Below are positions 26,475 to 35,680 of a stretch of DNA of 64,000 bases, in pieces. The position numbers and the translations under genes were made by a program. Origin of the DNA: GCA-2728135 sp002728135 (GTDB lineage Bacteria > Pseudomonadota > Alphaproteobacteria > UBA828); assembly GCA_963997635.1 (NCBI GenBank), contig CAXEND010000013.1, positions 1 through 64,000 of the forward strand, written 5' to 3'. The notes under the pieces were generated by a model. The model did no database searches. It was given only the letters and a program-made list of their open reading frames with translations, and was not told where the DNA came from. How positions within the stretch are numbered: position 1 is the first letter of the stretch; each line of letters starts with the position of its first letter.

Positions 26475-27227
26475 ATGCTTGTCGTAGCAAATTGGAAAAT
26501 GAATGGGCTTAGGCGTGAATCTATTGATAGAGCAAAAACTCTTGCTCAAATGGAATCAACTAACCGATTAAAGTGTGATGTTTTGCTATGCCCTCCTGCA
26601 CAAATACTAAGTGATATTCGTTACGCTATTGACAACTCAAATATCTTTTTAGGTGCTCAAGACTGTCATTTTGATTTTGAAGGTCCTTATACGGGAGATA
26701 TATCATCAAGTATGCTCGTAGATGTTGGATGCACTCATGTTATAATTGGACACTCTGAAAGACGCATTAATCATTCTGAAACAAATGAAATAGTAGCTCG
26801 TAAAGCAGAAGCTGCCCATCAAGTTGGATTAAACACAATTATATGTATTGGTGAAAACATGGAGGAGTTTAAACTTGGGCAAACTGTTGAGAAACTCTCT
26901 AATCAGTTAGCTAATTCAATTCCTGATTCCGCAAATCTAAATAACACTATGATTGCCTATGAGCCTTGTTGGGCTATCGGTAGTGGCTCTACACCAACAT
27001 TGACAGAAATTGATGATACACATAAAGCTATATTAGAATTTACTAAAAACAATATTTTTAAACAGGGTGAGAAAATGGATATATTGTATGGTGGCTCTGT
27101 AAATGAAAAAAATGCCGATTCTATTCTTGACTTAGATCATGTTGGAGGTGTTCTTGTCGGTGGAGCTAGTCTCATAACAGAAAAGTTCTGGTCTATTTGC
27201 AAAAGTGCGGATAGAAAATTTAAATAA
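26475..27227 (+). CDS. tpiA: Triosephosphate isomerase
   Basis: TpiA interconverts dihydroxyacetone phosphate and glyceraldehyde 3-phosphate. The 250-residue TIM barrel has NWKMNG (catalytic Lys) at the start, IIGHSERRINHSE (catalytic His), AYEPCWAIGSG (catalytic Glu) and the phosphate loop LYGGSVNEKNA with GGVLVGGASL. AGGAGAT precedes the ATG. It leads a long plus-strand unit with secG, pyrG and kdsA, as in many alphaproteobacteria. Confidence 0.98.
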   Translation: MLVVANWKMNGLRRESIDRAKTLAQMESTNRLKCDVLLCPPAQILSDIRYAIDNSNIFLGAQDCHFDFEGPYTGDISSSMLVDVGCTHVIIGHSERRINHSETNEIVARKAEAAHQVGLNTIICIGENMEEFKLGQTVEKLSNQLANSIPDSANLNNTMIAYEPCWAIGSGSTPTLTEIDDTHKAILEFTKNNIFKQGEKMDILYGGSVNEKNADSILDLDHVGGVLVGGASLITEKFWSICKSADRKFK

Positions 27228-27256
27228 TAAATTTAATAATCTCGGGAGAATAGAAG

Positions 27257-27649
27257 TTGGAGATTATATTACTAGTTATATTGATAATTGTTGCAATTGC
27301 AATGATTGCGGCGGTGTTGATACAACGTAGCGAGGGTGGGGCACTAGGAATAGGTGGTCCGGGTGCCATGTTCTCCGCACGTGGTTCAGCAAATTTTCTT
27401 ACACGTATAACTGCAGGATTAGCCGCAGCTTTTATGATTTTAAGTTTAGTACTTGCGATTCTGAGTAGTAGATCTGATCAAGGAGGTTCTGTGATTGAAT
27501 CTGTTAACAGATTAACTCCAGAAGAATCTATTATTGAATTAAAAGGTGATAGAACTGATTCAGAACCATCTAAATCAGTTGACCAATTACTCGATTCGAA
27601 TTCAAACTTAATAGATAATGATGAATCAGAATCTTTTTTAGATGATTAG
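27257..27649 (+). CDS. secG: Preprotein translocase subunit SecG
   Basis: SecG is a small inner-membrane subunit that helps SecYE move proteins. The 130 residues have two transmembrane helices (about 3-22 and 52-71) flanking the conserved loop QRSEGGALGIGGPGAMFSARG, then a long acidic, Ser/Asp-rich C-terminal tail that is likely disordered. Alphaproteobacterial SecG commonly has such an extension. The start is TTG with CGGGAG upstream. It lies between tpiA and pyrG. Confidence 0.93.
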   Translation: MEIILLVILIIVAIAMIAAVLIQRSEGGALGIGGPGAMFSARGSANFLTRITAGLAAAFMILSLVLAILSSRSDQGGSVIESVNRLTPEESIIELKGDRTDSEPSKSVDQLLDSNSNLIDNDESESFLDD

Positions 27650-27744
27650 TATTATTAAAAAATCGCAGTTTTACTAATACAAAAATATTATTTACTTGAA
27701 ATACTTGGGTGAATGCTATTGCTCTGCTATAATCCAAAACCGTC

Positions 27745-29373
27745 ATGACAAAATATATTTTTATTACAGGCGGTGTAGTATCATCCCTAGGAAAAGGTTT
27801 GTCTTCAGCTGCACTTGGAGCTTTGCTTCAAGCTCGAGGTTATAGTGTAAGACTAAGGAAACTTGATCCATATCTCAATGTTGACCCTGGTACAATGAGC
27901 CCATACCAACATGGTGAAGTATATGTAACGGATGACGGTGCAGAAACAGACCTTGATTTAGGACATTACGAGAGGTTTACAGGTGTTTCAGCACGTCGCA
28001 CCGATAGCATAACTGCCGGGAGAATATATTCTACAGTCATTACAAAAGAGAGACGAGGGGATTATTTAGGAGGAACTGTTCAAGTAATTCCACACGTAAC
28101 TGATTCTATTAAGGAAGCTATTACTTCAGATTTAGAAAATACAGATTTTGCATTAATTGAAATAGGAGGCACTGTCGGAGATATTGAAGGTCTACCTTTC
28201 TTTGAGGCTATTAGACAAATGGGCTATGAACTAGGACGTGACAAAGTATTATTTGTTCATCTTACTCTGTTACCGTACATTCCAGCAGCTGGAGAACTAA
28301 AAACTAAACCTACACAGCATTCAGTAAAAGAATTAAGAAGTATTGGTATACAACCAGACCTTCTTCTATGTCGGAGTGACAGAGAAATTCCTGAAGGGGA
28401 AAGAAAAAAAATTGCCCAATTTTGTAATGTTCCCCATGAAAGAGTAATTCCTGCACTAGATGTAGACAGTATCTACGAAGTTCCAATAAGCTATCATGAT
28501 CAAGGTTTTGATATAGAAGTATTAAAGCATTTTAAAATAAAGAGTCCCAAGAACCCAGACTTCTCTAGCTGGAATAAAATAATTAAAACTATCCAGCATC
28601 CAGAGGGAGAGGTAAATATAGGAATAGTAGGAAAGTATACTGGCCTGCAAGATGCATATAAATCTCTAGCAGAAGCCCTAGTTCATGGTGGACTAGCAAA
28701 TAATGTAGGAGTTAATCTTCAATGGATTAATGCAGATATTTTTGAGACTGACTCAGCAATCCAAACACTGGAGTCAGTGCATGGAATTTTAGTACCTGGT
28801 GGATTTGGTGAACGCGGAGCAGAAGGGAAAATTTCAGCAGTAACTTTTGCTCGCACAAGGAATATACCATATTTTGGGATCTGTTTAGGAATGCAGCTCG
28901 CAGTTATAGAAACAGCTCGTAACATAGCTGGGATAGAACATGCATCATCAACCGAGTTCGGCCCATGTGAAAGTCCTGTAATAGGACTTTTAACTGAGTG
29001 GCAATCAGGAGATAAAGTTGAACAACGTTCCTCAAAAGATGACCTAGGAGGAACAATGCGTTTGGGAGCCTACGACGCCGTCCTAAACCCTAATAGTAAA
29101 GTTATAAATATATATAAAGAGAAATTAATTTCAGAACGACACAGACATAGATATGAGGTAAACATAAACTTTAAGAGAGATTTAATGGAGGCTGGCTTAT
29201 ACTTTTCAGGATTTTCACCTGATGGAGAATTGCCAGAAATTATTGAACGCACTGACCACCCTTGGTTCATTGGTGTTCAATTTCATCCAGAACTTAAATC
29301 AAAACCTTTTGATCCTCATCCACTGTTTGCTAGCTTCATTAGAGCTGCTGTTGATCAATCAAGATTAGTATAG
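27745..29373 (+). CDS. pyrG: CTP synthase
   Basis: PyrG aminates UTP to CTP using glutamine and ATP. The 542-residue protein has the N-terminal amidoligase domain starting KYIFITGGVVSSLGKGLSS (P-loop), LDPYLNVDPGTMSPYQHGEV and the IGGTVGDIEG metal site. The C-terminal class I glutaminase domain has VPGGFGERG, the nucleophile Cys in YFGICLGMQ, and GVQFHPELKSKP. Full length and intact. It follows secG by about 95 bases and precedes kdsA. Confidence 0.98.
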   Translation: MTKYIFITGGVVSSLGKGLSSAALGALLQARGYSVRLRKLDPYLNVDPGTMSPYQHGEVYVTDDGAETDLDLGHYERFTGVSARRTDSITAGRIYSTVITKERRGDYLGGTVQVIPHVTDSIKEAITSDLENTDFALIEIGGTVGDIEGLPFFEAIRQMGYELGRDKVLFVHLTLLPYIPAAGELKTKPTQHSVKELRSIGIQPDLLLCRSDREIPEGERKKIAQFCNVPHERVIPALDVDSIYEVPISYHDQGFDIEVLKHFKIKSPKNPDFSSWNKIIKTIQHPEGEVNIGIVGKYTGLQDAYKSLAEALVHGGLANNVGVNLQWINADIFETDSAIQTLESVHGILVPGGFGERGAEGKISAVTFARTRNIPYFGICLGMQLAVIETARNIAGIEHASSTEFGPCESPVIGLLTEWQSGDKVEQRSSKDDLGGTMRLGAYDAVLNPNSKVINIYKEKLISERHRHRYEVNINFKRDLMEAGLYFSGFSPDGELPEIIERTDHPWFIGVQFHPELKSKPFDPHPLFASFIRAAVDQSRLV

Positions 29374-29388
29374 AGAAATGCCAGACTT

Positions 29389-30222
29389 ATGAAAAAAAAT
29401 CATCTTGTCAGTATAGGAAAAGTAAATATTGCTAATGATTTACCAATAACTCTAATTGCTGGACCATGTGCTATAGAAAGTCGAAATCATGCATTAGAGG
29501 TAGCAGAGTGCTTGGTGAAAATCACAGAAAAAAGAAAGATTCAATTTATATATAAAAGCTCCTTTGATAAAGCTAATCGTAGCAGTTATGAAAGCCCAAG
29601 AGGTATTGGTATAAATGATGGTTTAGAAATACTTTCGGAAATTAAAGAAAATTTTGGCTGCCCTATAGTGACAGATGTTCACGAAGCTAAACATTGTGAT
29701 CCCGTTGCTAAACATGTTGATATACTTCAAATCCCTGCGTTTTTATGTCGTCAAACGGATTTACTTATTGCTGCAGCCCAAACCGGCAAAGCAATAAATG
29801 TAAAAAAAGGACAATTTCTTGCACCATGGGATATGGAGAACATAATAAAAAAAATTTCTAATGCAGGTAATAATAAAATCTTACTTTGCGAAAGAGGAGC
29901 TAGCTTCGGATATAATACCTTAGTATCAGATATGCGCTCATTACCAATTCTTGCAAAAACAGGATATCCTGTAGTCTTTGATGCGACACATTCTGTTCAG
30001 CAGCCTGGAGGAAATGGTATTACCTCAGGAGGAGAAAGAGAATTTGTTCCTATATTAGCAAGAGCAGCAGTAGCAATTGGGGTGGCTGCGATTTTTATCG
30101 AAACCCATCCAGACCCTGATAAAGCTATTTCAGATGGACCAAACATGGTACACCTTTCGCATTTACCTGATCTAATAGACGAACTTTTAGCTTTTGATAA
30201 ACTTTCAAAATCTTACAAATAA
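29389..30222 (+). CDS. kdsA: 3-deoxy-D-manno-octulosonate 8-phosphate synthase
   Basis: KdsA condenses phosphoenolpyruvate and arabinose 5-phosphate to KDO-8-phosphate, the precursor of the inner LPS core. The 277 residues show LIAGPCAIES, the YKSSFDKANRSS substrate loop, TDVHEA, QIPAFLCRQTDLL, KKGQFLAPWDM and VFDATHSVQQPGG. A Cys in the AGPCAIES region and metal-type residues cannot by themselves separate metal and non-metal classes here. It agrees with the lipid A genes elsewhere in the window in showing that the cell makes LPS. Confidence 0.97.
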   Translation: MKKNHLVSIGKVNIANDLPITLIAGPCAIESRNHALEVAECLVKITEKRKIQFIYKSSFDKANRSSYESPRGIGINDGLEILSEIKENFGCPIVTDVHEAKHCDPVAKHVDILQIPAFLCRQTDLLIAAAQTGKAINVKKGQFLAPWDMENIIKKISNAGNNKILLCERGASFGYNTLVSDMRSLPILAKTGYPVVFDATHSVQQPGGNGITSGGEREFVPILARAAVAIGVAAIFIETHPDPDKAISDGPNMVHLSHLPDLIDELLAFDKLSKSYK

Positions 30223-30366
30223 TCGTTATTTTAAATGTTCTATTCTCATTTCTTTTGAGCAAAAACAATGAAATGCCCATAATTAAAGTATCTATAATTT
30301 GATGAATGGCCTTTAATATACGAAATTGAATTATAATTCAGAAATATGCCTATCTAGGAGATCCCA

Positions 30367-31650
30367 ATGACCAATATAGTTAATATTACTGCAAGAGAAA
30401 TTCTAGATTCACGAGGACAACCTACAGTAGAAGTTGATGTTACTCTTGGCTGCGGGGCATTTGGACGTGCAATAGCACCCTCTGGAGCTTCTAAAGGTTC
30501 CCACGAGGCATTAGAAAAGCGTGATGAGGATCCTAAGAGATACAATGGAAGAGGAGTTCAAAAAGCTGTATCAGCAGTAAATGATGAAATTTTCAATGCA
30601 TTAAGTGGCATGAATTCGCTAGAACAAAAACATATTGATAATACTCTTATAGAGGTTGATGGAACAGAAAATAAGAACAGACTAGGTGCAAATTCAATTC
30701 TTGCAGTTAGCATTGCAATTTCAAAAGCAGCATCCAATAGTCTAGGAATACCTTTATACAAATATATAGGTGGTACTAACGCCAATATATTACCTGTACC
30801 TATGATGAACATTTTAAATGGTGGTGTTCATGCAAACAATTCTATTTCATTTCAGGAATTCATGATAATGCCAATTTCTGCAATAAACATAAGAGAATCT
30901 ATAAGAATGGGTGCAGAAATTTTTCATGAACTTAAAAATTATCTATCAAATGCTGGCTACAGTACGAACATTGGAGATGAGGGGGGATTTGCCCCGAATT
31001 TAAAAGATACAAATGCTGCATTGAACTCTTTGATGCTCGCAATCGAGAAAACAGGTCTTACACCGGGTGTAGATGTGGTTATAGCTATAGATGCTGCAGC
31101 TTCAGAGTTATATAGCGATGGAAAATATTCACTTACAGAAAAAGATAAAAGCATTGATTCAGATGAGATGATAGAATTTTATCAAAATCTAGTTAATAAC
31201 TATCCTATTGTATCTATTGAAGACGGACTTGCTGAAGATGATTGGGTTGGTTGGTCAGAACTAACTAAGCAACTAGGACATAAAATACAATTAGTAGGAG
31301 ATGACCTTTTTGCTACCAATATCAAACGCTTATCACATGGCATTACGGAGTCAATAGGAAATTCCATTTTAATAAAACTAAATCAAATAGGTACTTTAAG
31401 TGAAACTCTTGATACAATTGAATTAGCAAAAAGATCTAATTATTCTGCAATTGTTTCACATCGTTCGGGAGAAAGCGAAGATACAACTATAGCTGACCTA
31501 GCGGTAGCAACTAATTGTGGACAAATTAAAACTGGATCGCTATCTCGTGCTGATCGTACTGCAAAATACAATCAATTGATTCGTATAGAAGAAGAACTAG
31601 ATACAAGTGCCTCTTTTGCAGGAAGCCAGTGGATTAAAAATTATATGTAA
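30367..31650 (+). CDS. eno: Enolase
   Basis: Enolase interconverts 2-phosphoglycerate and phosphoenolpyruvate. The 427-residue protein has REILDSRGQPTVEVDV, GASKGSHEALEKRD, the GDEGGFAPNL loop, metal ligands in IAIDAAASE, SIEDGLAEDDW and LVGDDLFATN, and the catalytic Lys in ILIKLNQIGTL and SHRSGESEDTTIADLAV. TAGGAGAT precedes the ATG. The usual eno-ftsB-pdhA neighbourhood follows. Confidence 0.98.
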   Translation: MTNIVNITAREILDSRGQPTVEVDVTLGCGAFGRAIAPSGASKGSHEALEKRDEDPKRYNGRGVQKAVSAVNDEIFNALSGMNSLEQKHIDNTLIEVDGTENKNRLGANSILAVSIAISKAASNSLGIPLYKYIGGTNANILPVPMMNILNGGVHANNSISFQEFMIMPISAINIRESIRMGAEIFHELKNYLSNAGYSTNIGDEGGFAPNLKDTNAALNSLMLAIEKTGLTPGVDVVIAIDAAASELYSDGKYSLTEKDKSIDSDEMIEFYQNLVNNYPIVSIEDGLAEDDWVGWSELTKQLGHKIQLVGDDLFATNIKRLSHGITESIGNSILIKLNQIGTLSETLDTIELAKRSNYSAIVSHRSGESEDTTIADLAVATNCGQIKTGSLSRADRTAKYNQLIRIEEELDTSASFAGSQWIKNYM

Positions 31651-31662
31651 TATAATCAAATG

Positions 31663-31691
31663 TTTACAAAAATAACCTAGATTTATTTATA
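31663..31691 (+). promoter_or_regulatory. Candidate sigma-70 promoter of ftsB
   Basis: TTTACA (31663-31668) and TTTATA (31686-31691) are separated by 17 bases just after eno. A start near 31699 would place the whole GANTC hairpin inside the ftsB leader mRNA. Both boxes are imperfect and the region is AT-rich, so this is only a candidate. Confidence 0.35.
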
Positions 31692-31711
31692 AACATATAG
31701 GAATTTTTTTT

Positions 31712-31773
31712 CGAATCGATGTTGCATAAACGAATCACTTATGATTCGTTTATCAAATGACATCGGCGATTCG
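31712..31773 (+). promoter_or_regulatory. Nested inverted repeat with four GANTC sites over the ftsB start codon
   Basis: The inner dyad is perfect: ATAAACGAATCA (31726-31737) and TGATTCGTTTAT (31742-31753) around CTTA. An outer arm CGAATCGATGT (31712-31722) pairs with 31760-31773 with a three-base bulge, so the folded RNA encloses the ftsB ATG at 31757. The DNA also carries four GANTC sites (31713, 31732, 31743, 31768), the target of the CcrM methylase of alphaproteobacteria. No T-run follows, so a terminator is unlikely. Regulation of ftsB translation or cell-cycle-dependent transcription is inferred. Confidence 0.75.
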
Positions 31774-32071
31774 TGAAATAAACCTCCGTGCTCGTTATAT
31801 TGTAGGGCCGTTACTAGGTGCATTAGCAATAGTGTACTTTGGATATCATGTTATTCAGGGTGATAGAGGACTTATAACTTGGATACAAAAGAGCCAACAA
31901 ATCGAAATAACTTCTAATGAACTTGCTTTATTAGAGGAAAAATATGCAGTTCTATATCATAGAACATCTATGTTAAGACCAGAGAGTCTTGACCTAGACT
32001 TACTTGATGAACGTGTTCGCAGCGTTCTAAATAAGGTAAGGGAAGATGAAATCATTCTTTTCCACAAGTAA
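31757..32071 (+). CDS. ftsB: Cell division protein FtsB (DivIC/septum formation initiator family)
   Basis: FtsB bridges FtsL and FtsQ in the divisome. The 104-residue bitopic protein has a short cytoplasmic part, one transmembrane helix (about 15-33), then a coiled coil (about 45-75) and a conserved DLDLLDERVRSVLN motif typical of alphaproteobacterial FtsB. Position between eno and pdhA is diagnostic. No clear ribosome-binding site precedes the ATG, and the start lies within a strong hairpin, so translation may be controlled. Confidence 0.88.
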   Translation: MTSAIREINLRARYIVGPLLGALAIVYFGYHVIQGDRGLITWIQKSQQIEITSNELALLEEKYAVLYHRTSMLRPESLDLDLLDERVRSVLNKVREDEIILFHK

Positions 32072-32276
32072 ACTTTTAGTATGAAAATAATTATAACCTG
32101 CCTTTAATTAGCTTGCTAACTATAATCACAGAAATTCTTGTAAATTTTTTCTCTTATGGCTAGCTTATATATATATTAGATACTAAATAATTAAGTAGTC
32201 ACAAATATTGCATATATATGGTGTCCAATATTTTCAAAATATTGAACCACCTGCAACTTCTGTAGGATTGACTGAA
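32072..32276. other. Intergenic region ftsB / pdhA
   Basis: I see no gene in these 205 bases. TTG-led codons at 32208 are in frame with pdhA and could extend it by 23 residues, but that stretch is not like family members. A promoter for the pyruvate dehydrogenase genes is expected here; no convincing pair of boxes was chosen. Confidence 0.4.
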
Positions 32277-33293
32277 ATGACAAGTAATACGGAAAAAAAT
32301 AATCTAGGAAAAAAAAATAAATTGCCAATTTCCAAACAGTCAAACAAAGCTTTACTTGAATATTTAAAAACCATGTTAACTATAAGACGTTTTGAAGAAA
32401 AAGCGGGTCAACTTTATGGAATGGGCATTATCGGTGGTTTTTGTCACTTATATATAGGCCAGGAAGCTGTAGTTACAGGTATTCAAGCTGCACTGAAGCC
32501 TGGAGACACCGTGATTACTGGATATAGATGTCATGGACATATGTTGGCTGCTGGGTCCCCACCAAAAAATGTAATGGCAGAACTTACCGGGAAAATTGAC
32601 GGAGTATCATCTGGTAAAGGTGGCTCAATGCACATGTTTATAAAAGGAAAATTTTATGGAGGACATGGTATTGTGGGAGCTCAGGTCCCACTTGGTACTG
32701 GACTTGCTTTTGCAAATAAATATAAAAAATCTAACAATGTAAGTATCACATATTTTGGTGATGGAGCTGCGAACCAAGGCCAAGTCTTTGAGTCTTTCAA
32801 CATGGCAGCACTTTGGAAATTACCAATTGTATATGTAATTGAAAATAACCAGTATGCCATGGGAACATCTATTTCTCGATCTACAGCTATTGAAGAGTTA
32901 TATAGTCGTGGTGCAGCTTTTGGCATACCAGGCAAGCAAGTTGATGGAATGGATGTTATTGAGGTTTATAAAGCTGCTAAAAAAGCCGTTCAAAACTGTC
33001 GGTTGGGCAAGGGTCCAATTCTACTTGAATTGATGACTTACCGTTTCAGGGGACATTCTATGTCAGATCCTGCTAAATATAGAACTAAGGAAGAAGTCAG
33101 CAAAATGCGTCATGAACGTGACCCTATTGAGCACATAAAAACAATTATTTTAAAAAACAAAATTTTGTCAGAAGATAAATTTAAACAACTGGATAAAGAA
33201 ACTAGGGAGATAATTAGTGATGCAGCAGACTTTGCACAAAGCAGCTCTGAACCCTTACTAAGCACACTAACTTCAGATGTTATTATAGATTGA
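32277..33293 (+). CDS. pdhA: Pyruvate dehydrogenase E1 component, alpha subunit
   Basis: E1-alpha binds thiamine diphosphate and, with E1-beta, decarboxylates pyruvate. The 338-residue protein has MLTIRRFEEKAGQLYG, YRCHGHMLAAG, the GKGGSMHMF segment, the ThDP motif GDGAANQGQVFESFNMAALWKLPIVYVIENN (spanning about 165-195, GDG to NN) and the phosphorylation-loop-like TYRFRGHSMSDPA. TAGGA lies about 10 bases before the ATG. It heads pdhA-pdhB-pdhC-lpd-lipA. Confidence 0.96.
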   Translation: MTSNTEKNNLGKKNKLPISKQSNKALLEYLKTMLTIRRFEEKAGQLYGMGIIGGFCHLYIGQEAVVTGIQAALKPGDTVITGYRCHGHMLAAGSPPKNVMAELTGKIDGVSSGKGGSMHMFIKGKFYGGHGIVGAQVPLGTGLAFANKYKKSNNVSITYFGDGAANQGQVFESFNMAALWKLPIVYVIENNQYAMGTSISRSTAIEELYSRGAAFGIPGKQVDGMDVIEVYKAAKKAVQNCRLGKGPILLELMTYRFRGHSMSDPAKYRTKEEVSKMRHERDPIEHIKTIILKNKILSEDKFKQLDKETREIISDAADFAQSSSEPLLSTLTSDVIID

Positions 33294-33317
33294 GCTACTA
33301 CAACAAAGGTAAAAAAA

Positions 33318-34298
33318 ATGCCAGAATTAACCGTACGTGAAGCTCTTCGTGACGCTATGGCCGAAGAAATGAGGCTAGATCAAGATGTTTGTCTTATTGG
33401 AGAAGAGGTAGCTGAATATCAGGGTGCATATAAAGTAAGCCAGGGACTACTGGAAGAATTTGGTGAATTAAGAGTCGTTGATACTCCTATAACAGAAGCT
33501 GGATTTACTGGACTTGGAGTAGGAGCTGCAATGGGAGGCCTAAAACCCATTGTTGAGTTTATGACTTTCAATTTTGCAATGCAATCAATCGACCACATCA
33601 TAAATTCAGCAGCAAAGACACTATATATGTCAGGTGGTCTAATACCTGTACCAATTGTATTTCGCGGGCCAAATGGTGCTGCTTCTAGAGTTGGAGCACA
33701 ACATTCCCAATGCTTTGCAAGTTGGTATTCTCATATTCCAGGACTAAAAGTAATTAGTCCATGGTCTGCGTCCGATGCAAAGGGATTATTAAAAGCAGCT
33801 ATTCGTGATCCAAACCCGGTAATATTCCTAGAAAATGAGTTATTATATGGTGAGTCCTTTGAAGTGCCAGAAGGAGAAAACGAAATTGTACCTATAGGCA
33901 AGGGTAAGATAGTTAAATCAGGATCTGATGTTACTATAACTGCTTTCTCTATTATGGTTGGTAAAGCTTTAGATGCTGCTGAGATAGTTTCAAAAGACGG
34001 GATAAATGTGGAAGTCATTGACCTTCGTTCAATCAGACCCTTAGATATAGAAACAATCATTAGCTCAGTAAAAAAAACCAACAGATTAATCTCAATTGAA
34101 GAAGGGTGGCCAACATCTGGCATTGGAGCTGAAATAGCAGCATTAACAATAAAACATGCTTTTGATTATTTGGATGCTCCTATAGAAAGAATAACTGGCT
34201 TAGATATTCCTCTACCTTATGCAGAGAACCTTGAAAGAGCTGCTTTGCCTCAAGTTTCAAATATAACAGATAGTATTCGTAATATTTGCCAACATTAA
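33318..34298 (+). CDS. pdhB: Pyruvate dehydrogenase E1 component, beta subunit
   Basis: E1-beta completes the alpha2beta2 E1 active site. The 326 residues have REALRDAMAEEM, IGEEVAEYQGAYKVSQGL, DTPITEAGFTGLGVGAAM, EFMTFNFAMQSIDHI, the transketolase-C region and SIEEGWPTSGIGAEI. Many alphaproteobacterial PdhB proteins carry an extra N-terminal lipoyl domain; this one does not, so E2 has the only lipoyl domain seen in the cluster. A good ribosome site (AAAGGTAAAA) precedes the ATG. Confidence 0.96.
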   Translation: MPELTVREALRDAMAEEMRLDQDVCLIGEEVAEYQGAYKVSQGLLEEFGELRVVDTPITEAGFTGLGVGAAMGGLKPIVEFMTFNFAMQSIDHIINSAAKTLYMSGGLIPVPIVFRGPNGAASRVGAQHSQCFASWYSHIPGLKVISPWSASDAKGLLKAAIRDPNPVIFLENELLYGESFEVPEGENEIVPIGKGKIVKSGSDVTITAFSIMVGKALDAAEIVSKDGINVEVIDLRSIRPLDIETIISSVKKTNRLISIEEGWPTSGIGAEIAALTIKHAFDYLDAPIERITGLDIPLPYAENLERAALPQVSNITDSIRNICQH

Positions 34299-34358
34299 TT
34301 TATTAATTTAGTTATAATTTTGACTACTAAATCGTCTCTTTAAGAAGGACAAAATACT

Positions 34359-35645
34359 ATGCCAAAAAACATATTAATGCCTGCTTTATCTCCTACCATG
34401 ACTGAGGGAAATGTAGCGAATTGGTTAAAAAGTGAAGGTGATAGTGTTTCCCCAGGTGATCTTCTTTGTGAGATAGAAACTGACAAAGCAACAATGGAGG
34501 TTGAGTGCATAGATGAGGGTATTCTTGGTAAAATTGTTATCCCTGCTGGAACAGAAGATGTTCCAGTAAATACCATCATAGGAGTTATCCTAGAAGAAGG
34601 AGAAGAAAACTCTGAATTAACTTCAAATACTAACTCAGATGTCAAAAAAGAAAACACAATTGAAAATAATTTACCTAAAACAGAAGATGTCAAAAACTAT
34701 ATAAAAACCTCTGAAATACAATCTGCTAAAAGCAGCAAACATAATGAAAGAATTCTTGCAAGCCCTCTAGCTAAAAGAATGGCAGCAAAAGTAAATCTAG
34801 ATCTTAATAACATTACTGGCTCAGGTCCCGGCGGTAGAATTGTGAAAATTGATGTGGAAAAGGCTATAGCCACTTCATTTGCTCCAAAAGAATCAAAATC
34901 AGAAATATTAGATAATTCCCCCATGGAACTGACTAAGACACAAACACTTAATTCAGAATATAAAGAATTAAAACTTAGTAATATGAGAAAAGTTATTGCC
35001 TCTCGTTTACAAGCATCTAAACAACAAATTCCTCATTTCTATCTTTCTATTGATTGTGAAGTAGATGCACTTCTTGAGACACGTAAAAAACTAAATGCAA
35101 CCTCAAAAAATGAGAAAATTTCTGTAAACGACTTCATAATTAAGGCATCAGCACTATCCATACGTAAATTCCCAGAATGTAATACATCATGGGTCGATGG
35201 AGGTATTATCAGACAATACTCATCAATAGATATTTCAGTTGCAGTCGCAATTGAAGATGGTCTAGTAACCCCAATAATTAGAAATGCAGATAATATAGGA
35301 TTAAGTAAGGTTTCAGAAACGGTCAGAAATCTTGCTGAACGTGCAAGAGAGAAACCTATGGGCTTACTTCCAGAAGAATATCAGGGTGGAAGCTTCAGTA
35401 TATCAAACTTAGGCATGTTTGGTGTAAAAGAATTCCAAGCGGTTATTAATCCTCCGCAAGCAATGATTTTAGCTGTTGGGCAAGCTAACCAACGTCCAAT
35501 AGTAAAAGAAGGGGCGTTATCAATAGCAAACGTCATGACTTGTACCCTTTCTGTAGACCATCGCGTAGTCGATGGAGCAACAGCAGCAAAATTTTTACAA
35601 GTTATCAAAGGTTATATTGAAAATCCACTGACCATGTTGCTTTAA
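34359..35645 (+). CDS. pdhC: Dihydrolipoamide acetyltransferase (pyruvate dehydrogenase E2)
   Basis: E2 forms the core of the complex and passes acetyl groups to CoA. The 428-residue protein has one N-terminal lipoyl domain (about 1-78) with lipoyl-Lys43 in EIETDKATMEV, a Ser/Lys/Asn-rich linker, an E3/E1-binding domain (about 130-165, ASPLAKRMAAKVNLDL and GPGGRIVKIDVE) and a catalytic domain ending with SVDHRVVDGATAAKFL, which holds the catalytic His and Asp. AGAAGGA precedes the ATG. Confidence 0.96.
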   Translation: MPKNILMPALSPTMTEGNVANWLKSEGDSVSPGDLLCEIETDKATMEVECIDEGILGKIVIPAGTEDVPVNTIIGVILEEGEENSELTSNTNSDVKKENTIENNLPKTEDVKNYIKTSEIQSAKSSKHNERILASPLAKRMAAKVNLDLNNITGSGPGGRIVKIDVEKAIATSFAPKESKSEILDNSPMELTKTQTLNSEYKELKLSNMRKVIASRLQASKQQIPHFYLSIDCEVDALLETRKKLNATSKNEKISVNDFIIKASALSIRKFPECNTSWVDGGIIRQYSSIDISVAVAIEDGLVTPIIRNADNIGLSKVSETVRNLAERAREKPMGLLPEEYQGGSFSISNLGMFGVKEFQAVINPPQAMILAVGQANQRPIVKEGALSIANVMTCTLSVDHRVVDGATAAKFLQVIKGYIENPLTMLL

Positions 35646-35680
35646 ATATATTTTATATAATTTTCTAGGAGGAAACTATT

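Noticed and set aside
31712..31773. The ftsB hairpin as the eno terminator
   Set aside because: It has no T-tract, extends into the ftsB coding region and lies over 60 bases after eno, beyond a candidate ftsB promoter.
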